DNA from: Promethearchaeota archaeon
GTDB lineage: Archaea; Asgardarchaeota; Lokiarchaeia; Sigynarchaeales; SOKP01
Reading direction: 5' to 3'
DNA length: 8,640 nucleotides
NCBI GenBank assembly: GCA_016839425.1
Contig: JAEOUI010000413.1
Location: 1 to 8,640 of the forward strand
The notes under the pieces are model-generated. The model was not told where the DNA came from. It worked only from the letters and a program-made list of their open reading frames with translations, and did not search any database. Position numbers and translations under genes: made by a program. How positions within the stretch are numbered: the first letter of the stretch is position 1; every line of letters starts with the position of its first letter. Shown piece by piece: positions 1-6,617 of this stretch.

Positions 1-1
1 T

Positions 2-73
2 GATTCTCGGGATGTGTGGAAGATGAGCCTTGTTTGGACGATTGATAAAAAAATAGTTAAAAACGCCAATTAG
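2..73 (+). CDS. Possible 3' end of an upstream gene (partial)
   Basis: One plus-strand frame stays open from the left edge to a TAG at 71-73, giving 23 residues that end in IDKKIVKNAN. If real, it is the C-terminus of a protein that mostly lies outside the window and converges on the DUF4139 gene. The stretch is too short to name a family. The support is only the open frame and a slightly higher GC content than the A/T-rich spacer that follows. It could equally be non-coding. Confidence 0.3.
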   Translation, partial: DSRDVWKMSLVWTIDKKIVKNAN

Positions 74-120
74 GTGGCTTCTAAAGGCAAAAGAAGTGAA
101 TTACATGGATAATGTTTTTT

Positions 121-140
121 AAAAAGAAAAAAAATGAAAT
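121..140 (-). terminator. T-rich terminator of the DUF4139 gene
   Basis: Read on the minus strand, runs of eight and five T interrupted by single bases begin within a few bases of the stop codon at 143. Archaeal RNA polymerase terminates on such U-rich tracts without needing a hairpin. The call rests on base composition and position only. Confidence 0.4.
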
Positions 141-142
141 AG

Positions 143-2197
143 TTAAGTAACTTTCAAGTTTGTAATTTGTTCGTTGATCTTTAGATCAACTTTCTTTAAC
201 TCGTCTTCTAATTTTTTAATTTCTTTTGAGATATTCTCGAATCTCGTCTCTTGTGCGCTGAATTTAGCAACATATTTTTCTCTTAATTTCGCTTCTTGAG
301 TAGAATCCTTTAATACAGATATGTTTTCCCTGAGTCTGCTCTGTTCCTCCGTCATCTCGTATTTTTCGTTTTCTAATTTTGATTTCTTCGATTCTAATTC
401 TTGTTTAGTACCAATTAATTCGCCAATCGCCTTGAGTTGTTGTTCCACAGCCTCATCAATAAATTGCTTTTTGATGTAAAAAGCAACTTTTTCGAGCAAG
501 TCGTCTTTGGAATAGTTATAGATGTAATAAGATGCGTAATTTTCCTTTCTTTCGTGTATTTTAAACGAAATGGCTGCGTTGGGCTTTAACTTGAGCGTAA
601 ACCTCCAATAATTCGGAGTTTCTTCCGGTTTTGTAGCGCTTTTCTCGATAATATAACCAGATTTTTTTGGATGGTCGAGATAAAGCTCCTTTTCTTCCGA
701 TGTCTTGTTCTTGATTTTATAAGTCGAGTGCAAATCCGTGTAGTAATATTCATAACAGTATGATGAGGATATTTGTATTCGATGAACTTTTTGACTCTTG
801 CTCTTATCCTCGTGTTCGATTATGACAGCTTGTTCAACGGCGTAATTCAAGAGCCTCGTGTCTCCTTTATTTAAAAATGGAACGATGGCTTCGCCCGCAA
901 GATTGTCGTCGTAGATAATGGTACAAGGGCCCCTCTCTAATGTTAGTTCAGTGTTGTTCGTAACTTCTAAACAAGCGTTCGGATTCTTATCGTTTTCGTT
1001 AATATTGTATATTAGTATCTTTTTGGCTTCAATTTCTTCAGTTAAAATCGGAACTAATGCGCTATTTTTTCGCTTAATGGTTACCAAGTTAGATATATTG
1101 TATTCAAACAATTCTCCCAGGTCTTTCGCCGTGGTTCTTGTCTGTTGCTTGAGTTTCGTGGAAAGGTCGCCAGAGCTCAATCCCCCCGCAATTGCCCCAC
1201 GAAGAACAGAAGACGTTGTAGGCGCGGGCATGGCCATGGGTTTTGCTGGAGCCTCCCTCCTTTTTGCCTTTTTATATAATCGCTCTTCAGCAACTTCTGC
1301 TTCGTCATAATCAATGAAATCGTCCATTCCAAACCCTTCTTCTATTTCAGTAGGTTTGGCGCTAAGCACCCGCGGTGGGCTTATAACGGGTCTATCGATA
1401 AAAATCGGTCGAAAGAAATCGTATACGAAGGAAACTGGCATTCCAGCAACGAGCGAGAGCTCTATATCCTCCCAATCGTTATTAGTCGTGTTTTCAACCA
1501 TACACCAACCTGATAAAAGGCACTTATTCTCGACAGCTTGTTGCTTGTTCATTATCAAGCGATAGGATGTTTTCCAAATGGGACTTTCTCTTATATAACT
1601 TACGACTATAATTCTTTCAGTTGTGTTGTCCCCTCCAGATTCGCAATTTATTACTATTTTTTTAGCATCCTTCTTCTTCCCTGCTATAATCGTATCGAGA
1701 AAGAACTTGAGATCCTTTTTAAGATCCTCGTTGACAATTTCAAAAGATCCAATTTCAATAAATGGGATTTTCGTGATAATTCCATCATCTTTCATGAGGA
1801 TCAACATCTTTTCTGTAATTTTTCCTTCTTTATTAAGGCGTTCCCTTGTTTCCAAGCCCATTATGGTTCCAGAAATTTTTTCGTTGCCTCCGACGACAAG
1901 GCGCACTTCAGCACCTTTAATTTGAGTTACGAGCGACGAAAACGAATCTCTATCGGGAATGTCTAACATTACCGATTCTAATAGTTGAGATGTTTCTAAG
2001 GCTGCATCGTACGATATGGAAGAAATATAACCCTTTTCGCTTGTATCTAACACGAACAAGGACTTTAATATGTCATTCATCTCCTTTATCTTGAATTCAA
2101 GCTCGAATGTCCCGGAACCCTTCATTTTTCCATCTAATATGAAATAAGAGACACCATGCTTGAACATTATCACTTTATTTACTTTTAATTTTGACAT
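143..2197 (-). CDS. DUF4139 domain protein with C-terminal coiled coil
   Basis: This 684-residue protein appears soluble, with no signal peptide or membrane helix. The DUF4139 signature is visible at residues about 200-255: a SYIRESPIWKTSYRL segment followed by the V-x-N-T-T-N-x-D-W-E-D-I-x-L-S-L motif, which matches the family's V-x-N-x-T-G-x-D-W-x-x-V-x-L-S pattern. The domain seems to continue to about residue 560, but an insert interrupts it at about 270-360. That insert has an acidic stretch (GMDDFIDYDEAEVAEE), a basic patch (KKAKRRE) and an Ala/Pro/Met stretch (APAKPMAMPAP). Residues about 583-684 are rich in E, K, Q and L with heptad-like spacing and should form a coiled coil. Family members are widespread and poorly characterised; the function here is unknown. 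The ATG at 2197 has a TATA-like element upstream and a weak GGATG Shine-Dalgarno-like sequence at 2205-2209. The GTPase gene starts 5' of it on the same strand, but the 99-base gap suggests separate transcription. Confidence 0.85.
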   Translation of the reverse strand: MSKLKVNKVIMFKHGVSYFILDGKMKGSGTFELEFKIKEMNDILKSLFVLDTSEKGYISSISYDAALETSQLLESVMLDIPDRDSFSSLVTQIKGAEVRLVVGGNEKISGTIMGLETRERLNKEGKITEKMLILMKDDGIITKIPFIEIGSFEIVNEDLKKDLKFFLDTIIAGKKKDAKKIVINCESGGDNTTERIIVVSYIRESPIWKTSYRLIMNKQQAVENKCLLSGWCMVENTTNNDWEDIELSLVAGMPVSFVYDFFRPIFIDRPVISPPRVLSAKPTEIEEGFGMDDFIDYDEAEVAEERLYKKAKRREAPAKPMAMPAPTTSSVLRGAIAGGLSSGDLSTKLKQQTRTTAKDLGELFEYNISNLVTIKRKNSALVPILTEEIEAKKILIYNINENDKNPNACLEVTNNTELTLERGPCTIIYDDNLAGEAIVPFLNKGDTRLLNYAVEQAVIIEHEDKSKSQKVHRIQISSSYCYEYYYTDLHSTYKIKNKTSEEKELYLDHPKKSGYIIEKSATKPEETPNYWRFTLKLKPNAAISFKIHERKENYASYYIYNYSKDDLLEKVAFYIKKQFIDEAVEQQLKAIGELIGTKQELESKKSKLENEKYEMTEEQSRLRENISVLKDSTQEAKLREKYVAKFSAQETRFENISKEIKKLEDELKKVDLKINEQITNLKVT

Positions 2198-2253
2198 TAG
2201 TGCTCATCCAAGTTTTTCTTTTTTTTTAATAACAAGATAGAAAAAACTCAAGC

Positions 2254-2270
2254 ATATATATTTTATATAA
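2254..2270 (-). promoter_or_regulatory. TATA-like promoter of the DUF4139 gene
   Basis: On the minus strand this reads as an uninterrupted A/T block of alternating TATATA and AAAA. It lies about 57-73 bases before the DUF4139 start codon, which would put transcription initiation near 2230 and leave a short leader. It directly follows the T-rich terminator region of the GTPase gene. It is assigned by position and composition only. Confidence 0.4.
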
Positions 2271-2286
2271 AAAAGTAATCAAAAAA
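2269..2286 (-). terminator. T-rich terminator of the GTPase gene
   Basis: Two runs of six T on the minus strand (complement of 2281-2286 and 2269-2274) lie 11-28 bases beyond the GTPase stop codon. This is typical of hairpin-independent archaeal termination. The distal run touches the TATA-like block of the next gene, so the two signals are packed together. Confidence 0.35.
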
Positions 2287-2296
2287 CTGGATGATA

Positions 2297-2830
2297 TTAT
2301 TTTGCACAAAGGGCGTTTTCAAGGATGAGCTTGTTGAGAATGTTGAAAATCTTTTGTACATTTTCGCCGGTTTTACTGCTGCATTCAACAAAACCGTCTG
2401 CTTGTTTTTCTTTTGCTAGTTCCATAGCTTTTTTAGTAGATACTTCCTTGAAATGAGAGAGGTCGGACTTGCCGCCAACAACTATTATGGGAAATTTTTC
2501 TACGGACTTGTTTTTTTTTATAATTTCAAACCACTCGTCAATGTGGGCGAGAGAGGCGTAATTCGTGATATCGTACATGAATATCCCACCACTGGCGCCC
2601 TTCACATATGAGGGAAGGAGAAAGCGAAACCGTTCTTCGCCTGCAAAATCCCAAATTTGAAGCTTGACCCTTTGATCGCCAACTTCGACTGCTTTAATCT
2701 GGAACTCGACTCCGATCGTCGATGCGGCGTCCGGTATGTAAAGGTTCGTTAAAAATCTATGTGTTAATGTAGTTTTACCCGTGCCAGCATCTCCAAATAC
2801 GATGATCTTGAATGTTTTTTCGTACATCAT
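2297..2830 (-). CDS. Rab/Ras-like small GTPase (Asgard type)
   Basis: This 177-residue protein is a complete Ras-superfamily G domain with almost no extension. The P-loop (G1) is GDAGTGKT at 13-20. The switch I threonine is T38 in STIGVEF, a Rab-like context. G3 is WDFAGEERFR at 60-69, G4 is GGKSDL at 119-124 and G5 is ECSSK at 149-153. LLPSYVKGASGGIFMYDIT resembles the Rab switch II and following strand. Two departures from eukaryotic Rabs stand out: the catalytic Gln of AGQE is Glu (E65), and the Asn of NKxD is Gly (G120). The C-terminus ends ALCAK with a single Cys (C175). It has no CAAX, CC or CXC prenylation motif, so eukaryote-style lipid anchoring is unlikely. Such GTPases are greatly expanded in Asgard archaea. 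It probably acts as a nucleotide switch, but its partner is unknown and no GEF, GAP or roadblock gene is adjacent. Two consecutive ATGs (2830 and 2827) are possible starts, with no clear Shine-Dalgarno sequence. Confidence 0.93.
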   Translation of the reverse strand: MMYEKTFKIIVFGDAGTGKTTLTHRFLTNLYIPDAASTIGVEFQIKAVEVGDQRVKLQIWDFAGEERFRFLLPSYVKGASGGIFMYDITNYASLAHIDEWFEIIKKNKSVEKFPIIVVGGKSDLSHFKEVSTKKAMELAKEKQADGFVECSSKTGENVQKIFNILNKLILENALCAK

Positions 2831-2834
2831 TGTA

Positions 2835-2850
2835 AGTAATAAATATTACT
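2835..2850. repeat. Near-perfect palindrome just upstream of the GTPase start
   Basis: The arms AGTAATA and TATTACT (7 bases each) flank a 2-base centre, ending five bases before the GTPase start codon. It could be a repressor operator or, in the mRNA, a weak AU hairpin at the ribosome entry site. It is A/T-rich, so chance occurrence is possible. Confidence 0.4.
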
Positions 2851-2881
2851 ACCCTGCTTATTTAATTTAAATATCAACTCC

Positions 2882-2891
2882 AGTATATAAA
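2882..2891 (-). promoter_or_regulatory. TATA-like promoter of the GTPase gene
   Basis: The minus strand reads TTTTTATATA here, about 52-61 bases before the GTPase ATG, implying initiation near 2860. A second A/T block at 2858-2876 is an alternative closer to the gene. It is placed by composition and spacing. Confidence 0.35.
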
Positions 2892-2904
2892 AATGTTAAA
2901 CATT
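2892..2904. repeat. Perfect 13-base palindrome next to the GTPase TATA element
   Basis: AATGTT-A-AACATT has perfect 6-base arms around one central base. On the minus strand it sits immediately upstream of the TATA-like element, where the BRE and TFB bind. A protein bound here could block or assist promoter recognition. This is inferred from position only. Confidence 0.4.
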
Positions 2905-2947
2905 AAAATATAAACTCGTATTAAAAGTACGAACTTGATCATCAATC

Positions 2948-2966
2948 TAAAATAATAAAATAAAAT
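2948..2966 (-). terminator. Possible T-rich terminator of the helicase gene
   Basis: On the minus strand, T-runs of four separated by single A residues lie about 37-55 bases beyond the helicase stop codon. No closer poly-T tract is seen, so this is the best candidate, though weak in such A/T-rich sequence. Confidence 0.3.
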
Positions 2967-3002
2967 TTTTCAAATAATTATTACATTTCAAGTTATACTC
3001 AT

Positions 3003-5324
3003 TTATTGTTCAAGGAGAAGGTTCAGCAAGAAAAGAGCTCCTTTTTTGTCGAGAGGATCGTTCATATTTCCGCATTTTGGGGACATCACGCAACAGGCAC
3101 AACCGTTTGATGTCGTACAACTGCATGTTTCTATCAAGTCTCGAGCTAATTTCATCAATTCAAGGATGTTTTCGTATAAAAGCTCCGAAATTCCAATCCC
3201 GCCTCGAAAAGCGTCGTAAATATAGATAATTGGTTGTTGATTGATGGGATCAAAATCGATTGACAAGCCTCCCAGGTCCCATCGTGATATTTGAGCCAAG
3301 GCGGGAGCCATTGCGATCATTGCGTGCTCCACGGCGTGCACGGTCCCCCCAAGATCGTGGCCATTGAGTTCGAGAGACTTTTGGTGCTCAAATGGAACGA
3401 AGAACCACACGGATTGTGTTTCGAACTCGATTATGGGTAAATCAGTTAATGGTATTCTAGATATCGTCTCCTGAGTCATAGTATCGACTACTTTGTAAGA
3501 ATAATATTCGTGGGAGACCTTCACGTCTCCAAAATGCACTCGAACTGACTCTTTTTTGGATTCTACTTTCTCTTGTTGAACTTCAAGAACCTTAATGTCC
3601 GTGTGCTTGAGCGATTGGGTGTAATAATCCACATTAGCTCGCGTGATATATACATTTCTTTCGAACAAGTCCAATTCAGCAACTATATATGTCTCAGCCT
3701 CGTAGAGGTATACTGCACCAGGATGAAGATCCCGAAAGACATAACTTTCGTCTTCCGTTGTCAAATATTCATCAGTCGAAAAGCCCCTCAAGAGGACCTT
3801 ATAACTCTTGTCCGATAAGTTGCTCAAGCCGTATCTATCGTTCGGAAAAAAATCACCTCTCCAGTAATACTTGCCAGCCCTCGTTAGGAGTAAAGAATCG
3901 TCGACCAAATCTTTCAAATACGAACGCATTAGTTCCTCTGAATACATTCCAAACTTGAGATAATCGCTCGAGGTTATTGGAATTTCTTTAGCTGCACAAC
4001 AAAGGTGATTTTTAATTATGTACTTGTTGCGTAAAGTTATCAATACTTCTTCTTGGTTGGGACCGAAAAGCAAGTCTGGATTGTGCACATAAAACAAGTC
4101 TAACGGATCTTGCATCGGGACAAGGGTTGATATCGATAAATTTTCGCCCCTTCCGGCCCTGCCAATTTGCTGCCAGAAGCTTGAAATCGTGCTGGGAAAC
4201 CCCGAACAAATTATTGCTTCCAATGAACCTATGTCAATACCTAATTCAAGAGCATTTGTTGAACTCACGCCTAAAAGTTTTCTTGATTTTAAAGCTTGTT
4301 CAATTTCCTTTCTTTTTTTCTTACTGATGCCCGCTCGATAACTTGCAACGAGCTCGCTCATCATTGGTACGCTCTGCTTGGTCCAGATTGCTTGTAATTC
4401 CGCCATTTTACGGGATTGCGTGAACATCAAAGTCTGGATCCCCTTTTTCAAATGACTTACGAATAAATTTTTCGCTTCTTGGTGCGGGGAACGATATTTT
4501 TCGGAATTTTCGTCGTAGGGTAGATCCCATAAAACCACCTTCTTAGAACCCATTGGAGAACTGTCTTTATCGATCAATATAAATGGCTCGCCGACGAGCT
4601 TTTCGGCAAACTCTTTTGGGTGGTTGATAGTAGCGCTTGACAGAATCCATAGCGGTTTCACGCCGTAATAATCTAAAATCCGTAATAAGCGCCTCATAAG
4701 CATAGCAAAATTAGAACCAAAGATTCCTTTATAGGTATGTACTTCGTCAAGAACGATGAACTTCAAGTTTTGACAAATTCGACGCCATTTCTTCGTGAAC
4801 CACGGTAAATAAAGGTGAAGGCCAAAAGGGTTGGTAATTACAACATTTGCATTTGTAAGAACGAACCTTTTTTCATCCGGCTCGATTGATCCGTCGTAGA
4901 TCCCCGCTCTCGTGACTTTTATGTTTGTTTCAGACATCATTTTAAGCAAGCTAGCATGTTGATCTCTCGCTAACGCCTTGGTTGGGAATACATACATGGC
5001 TGTTGTATTTGGTTCGTTTAAAATAGCGTCTAGAACGGACAAATTGTAGCATAAAGATTTTCCCGAAGCTGTAGATGTGACAATTATCGTGTTTTGACCG
5101 TTTCTAATCGAATTAATGGCTTCAGATTGATGCTTCCACAATTTCAAGCCACATTGCTCCATCCAGCGCGTCAATCTCTTTCTCAAGGGTTTTTCGAGCT
5201 GACCAAAGGTAGCCTTCCTTGCAGGAATGTGTTGGATGTAAGAAATTTGTCCTTGATAATATTCTTCTTCTCCTAAATTTTTTAGAAACTCTTCAAAATC
5301 TTCTAACACGATTATCAATATCAA
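3003..5324 (-). CDS. DEAH-box-like SF2 helicase, MrfA/Hrq1 (YprA) type, with DUF1998 zinc domain
   Basis: The protein has 773 residues from the longest start, close to the size of bacterial MrfA. The SF2 motifs are in order: I TSTASGKS (83-90), Ia PTKALA (114-119), Ib TNP (164-166), II DEVH (193-196), III SSAT (229-232), V STNALELGIDI (355-365) and VI QIGRAGR (386-392). The C-terminus carries the DUF1998/MZB domain, with a HAVEHAM segment at about 663-669. It ends in a zinc-binding cluster CSCTTSNGCACCVMSPKCGN; the likely ligands are C734 or C736, C742, C745 and C751. MrfA and yeast Hrq1 are 3'-5' DNA helicases that act in repair of mitomycin-type and crosslink damage, so a repair role is inferred. 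The MrfB nuclease partner is not in the window. The start is uncertain: the 5324 codon is TTG, a GTG lies at 5309 (V6), and the first ATG (residue 55) is too far inside. No Shine-Dalgarno sequence is evident, and the GTG is a good alternative. Confidence 0.93.
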   Translation of the reverse strand: MILIIVLEDFEEFLKNLGEEEYYQGQISYIQHIPARKATFGQLEKPLRKRLTRWMEQCGLKLWKHQSEAINSIRNGQNTIIVTSTASGKSLCYNLSVLDAILNEPNTTAMYVFPTKALARDQHASLLKMMSETNIKVTRAGIYDGSIEPDEKRFVLTNANVVITNPFGLHLYLPWFTKKWRRICQNLKFIVLDEVHTYKGIFGSNFAMLMRRLLRILDYYGVKPLWILSSATINHPKEFAEKLVGEPFILIDKDSSPMGSKKVVLWDLPYDENSEKYRSPHQEAKNLFVSHLKKGIQTLMFTQSRKMAELQAIWTKQSVPMMSELVASYRAGISKKKRKEIEQALKSRKLLGVSSTNALELGIDIGSLEAIICSGFPSTISSFWQQIGRAGRGENLSISTLVPMQDPLDLFYVHNPDLLFGPNQEEVLITLRNKYIIKNHLCCAAKEIPITSSDYLKFGMYSEELMRSYLKDLVDDSLLLTRAGKYYWRGDFFPNDRYGLSNLSDKSYKVLLRGFSTDEYLTTEDESYVFRDLHPGAVYLYEAETYIVAELDLFERNVYITRANVDYYTQSLKHTDIKVLEVQQEKVESKKESVRVHFGDVKVSHEYYSYKVVDTMTQETISRIPLTDLPIIEFETQSVWFFVPFEHQKSLELNGHDLGGTVHAVEHAMIAMAPALAQISRWDLGGLSIDFDPINQQPIIYIYDAFRGGIGISELLYENILELMKLARDLIETCSCTTSNGCACCVMSPKCGNMNDPLDKKGALFLLNLLLEQ

Positions 5325-5336
5325 TAATGAATTAAA

Positions 5337-5350
5337 GAATTTAAAAATTC
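5337..5350. repeat. Palindrome in the helicase upstream region
   Basis: GAATTT and AAATTC (6-base arms) flank a central AA, 13-26 bases before the TTG start of the helicase gene. It lies in the divergent spacer between the helicase and the small orphan gene (5325-5523). It is a possible operator, but the A/T richness makes chance plausible. Confidence 0.3.
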
Positions 5351-5458
5351 AAAATCCAAGGAGATATTGTAATTTTTAACTATCAAAATGAATAAGGAAA
5401 ATGTATAAATGCAAACCTATTCTAAATACATAATAGAAATTCAACATTTATTTGTGCT

Positions 5459-5468
5459 ATTATTTAAA
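5459..5468 (+). promoter_or_regulatory. TATA-like element upstream of the small orphan gene
   Basis: TTATTTAAAG lies 65-74 bases before the ATG at 5533. Initiation about 25 bases downstream would give a leader of some 40 bases containing an AAGGA (5505-5509). It is assigned by composition and spacing only. Confidence 0.3.
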
Positions 5469-5532
5469 GGTTTTTAGAAAATAGGGTAAACTTTAACATT
5501 CATCAAGGAATGATTAAATAATAGTGATTATA

Positions 5533-5754
5533 ATGACTGAATTAAAAATTGAAAAAGGTCAATCGCAAAAAGTTGGAGATTTGGAAATTAAAATCTTGCA
5601 AATTGAAGAATCGAGACATGTTAAATTTTCTATCAATCAAGATGGAACTATCGTGAAATTTGGAGGAGGGAAAGGAGATAAATTTACGGCATTTGAAAGA
5701 ATTTTCGAAGTTAAAGAAATAAAGAAGTCACTTTCAGTTTTTGAAGTAAAATGA
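5533..5754 (+). CDS. Small hypothetical protein, beta-rich, 73 residues
   Basis: I do not recognise the family. The ATG at 5533 gives 73 residues; an in-frame GTG at 5524 would add three. An AAGGA at 5505-5509 is better spaced for the GTG (14 bases) than for the ATG (23 bases), so the start is unresolved. The sequence has no Cys, signal peptide or membrane helix. Alternating hydrophobics (LEIKILQI, VKFSI, TIVKF, RIFEVKEI, LSVFEV) predict a small all-beta fold such as a barrel. A Gly/Lys loop (KFGGGKGDKF, about 42-51) could contact nucleic acid or phosphate, but no catalytic motif is visible. It is Lys/Glu-rich with codon use like its neighbours. It is divergent from the helicase and convergent with the cold-shock gene, so it is probably a single-gene transcript. 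Confidence 0.65.
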   Translation: MTELKIEKGQSQKVGDLEIKILQIEESRHVKFSINQDGTIVKFGGGKGDKFTAFERIFEVKEIKKSLSVFEVK

Positions 5755-5759
5755 ATGAG

Positions 5760-5785
5760 TTTTTATCTGATATTTTTTATATTTT
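5760..5785 (+). terminator. T-rich terminator of the small orphan gene
   Basis: T-runs of five, six and four begin six bases after the stop codon at 5752-5754. The position and composition fit archaeal U-tract termination. Confidence 0.4.
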
Positions 5786-5816
5786 ACTTGAATCTATATT
5801 ATAAACCAAATATAAG

Positions 5817-5840
5817 AGAAAAAGAATATACGAAAAAAAA
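5817..5840 (-). terminator. T-rich terminator of the cold-shock gene
   Basis: On the minus strand a run of eight T (complement of 5833-5840) and a second T-rich run follow the cold-shock gene stop at 5900 by about 60 bases. It faces the terminator of the convergent small gene. Confidence 0.4.
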
Positions 5841-5899
5841 CCTAAGAATACGATTTTATCATCGTTTACTTGCTATTTGATACTTCTCGCTCCAAGCAT

Positions 5900-6169
5900 T
5901 TATTCGGAATCCTCGGATTTCCTGGGTTTCCTTTTTGAGAATTTCTTGCGTGGAGCCTTTTCCGTTACAACGACATTGTTCGCTTGAGGTCTGCCGTCTT
6001 TTCCATCAACAACTTCAAATTCGACTTTATCGTCTTGGTATAGGGTTTTGAACATTCCTTCGTCTGCGCTAATTGCAGAAAAATGAACGAAGATATCTTC
6101 ACCCTCTTCGGAATTGATAAATCCGAAGCCTTTCTTGTTACTAAACCATTTAACTGATCCTGTAGGCAT
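5900..6169 (-). CDS. Cold-shock domain protein with charged C-terminal tail
   Basis: This 89-residue protein is a CspA-family single-stranded nucleic-acid-binding beta-barrel. It opens with the hallmark G-S-V-K-W-F (4-9). RNP1 is KGFGFI (13-18) and RNP2 is DIFVHF (25-30), with the aromatic residues that stack on bases intact. The barrel ends near residue 69 ([10 protein letters not shown]). A tail of about 20 residues follows, first basic ([12 protein letters not shown]) and then acidic (SEDSE), which typical bacterial CspA of about 70 residues lacks. The basic part probably strengthens RNA binding. CSD proteins act as RNA chaperones; they occur in only some archaea, so acquisition from bacteria at some point is plausible. 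The ATG at 6169 has an AGGTTG-like sequence about 10 bases upstream. The gene is monocistronic, facing away from the large plus-strand gene to its right. Confidence 0.93.
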   Translation of the reverse strand: MPTGSVKWFSNKKGFGFINSEEGEDIFVHFSAISADEGMFKTLYQDDKVEFEVVDGKDGRPQANNVVVTEKAPRKKFSKRKPRKSEDSE

Positions 6170-6605
6170 TTTCTATAACAACCTATAAATCTTTTTACGA
6201 ATACTAATTTTCCGTTAAATTACTTGATCATTTTTTAATTCGAAACGATCACGAATTTTAATATTTTAAATAAATTAAACTTTATCGTTTTAGGTATCGA
6301 GGAGAAGCCCATAGATCACTAAATAAGAGGAATACATGAAGAAGAAATATGAATATAATTTCTTTTTTTTTATTTTAAAATTTGAATAAATTGAAGATCT
6401 TAAAAATATATCATCTCTCTCGCCTCAAAAAATATAGATAAAATAGATAATTAAGAGAGAACAAATAAGACATAAAAAATTTTTAGACCAAAAAGATTTC
6501 CAACTCTACTTCAATAGTGAAATTTTTAATAATCATCTTCCTTACAAAATGTATAAACAAGTTTAAGTACTTTATCTTACTTGTTTTTAAACATTACAAG
6601 AGGAA
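6170..6605. other. Divergent intergenic region, 436 bases, very A/T-rich
   Basis: This spacer separates two divergent genes. The left part must hold the cold-shock promoter; a minus-strand A/T block at about 6231-6241 is a candidate TATA. The right part holds the promoter of the polyproline gene. Between them are a long T-run (6363-6371), a 17-codon ORF with a good ribosome site (6336-6389), a tandem ATAGATAA near 6434-6450 and a loosely spaced TCTCTCT/AGAGAGA inverted repeat (6414-6420 and 6454-6460). I see no tRNA, no conserved RNA fold and no longer ORF. Confidence 0.5.
6551..6559 (+). promoter_or_regulatory. TATA-like promoter of the polyproline membrane protein gene
   Basis: GTATAAACA places a TATAAA at 6552-6557, about 60 bases before the ATG at 6618. 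Initiation near 6580 would give a leader of about 38 bases containing the ribosome site GAGGAAGTGA (6600-6609). It is assigned by match and spacing only. Confidence 0.35.
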
Positions 6606-6617
6606 GTGAATATAAAA

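Noticed and set aside
65..78. GCCA/TGGC inverted repeat near the left edge as a terminator hairpin
   Set aside because: The stem is only four base pairs and is not directly followed by a T-run; it is likely chance.
918..1966. Several plus-strand open frames of 80-142 codons over the DUF4139 gene
   Set aside because: They overlap a strongly supported minus-strand gene, and their translations are low-complexity Ser/Phe/Leu-rich products with no recognisable domain.
2297..2830. C-terminal Cys of the GTPase as a prenylation site
   Set aside because: The end ALCAK has only two residues after the Cys and fits neither CAAX nor the CC/CXC motifs.
2831..3002. CRISPR array, tRNA or insertion sequence in the spacers
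   Set aside because: No regularly spaced direct repeats, cloverleaf-type pairing or transposase-like frame is visible in any intergenic region.
5524..5754. Small orphan protein as a CsrA-like RNA-binding regulator
   Set aside because: The VGDLEIKILQI segment loosely recalls CsrA, but the CsrA N-terminal L-x-R-K-x-G-E motif and the R/H-E-E-I-Y end are missing.
6414..6460. TCTCTCT/AGAGAGA inverted repeat in the long spacer as an RNA hairpin
   Set aside because: The arms are a simple dinucleotide repeat, separated by a 33-base A/T-rich loop with no further pairing.
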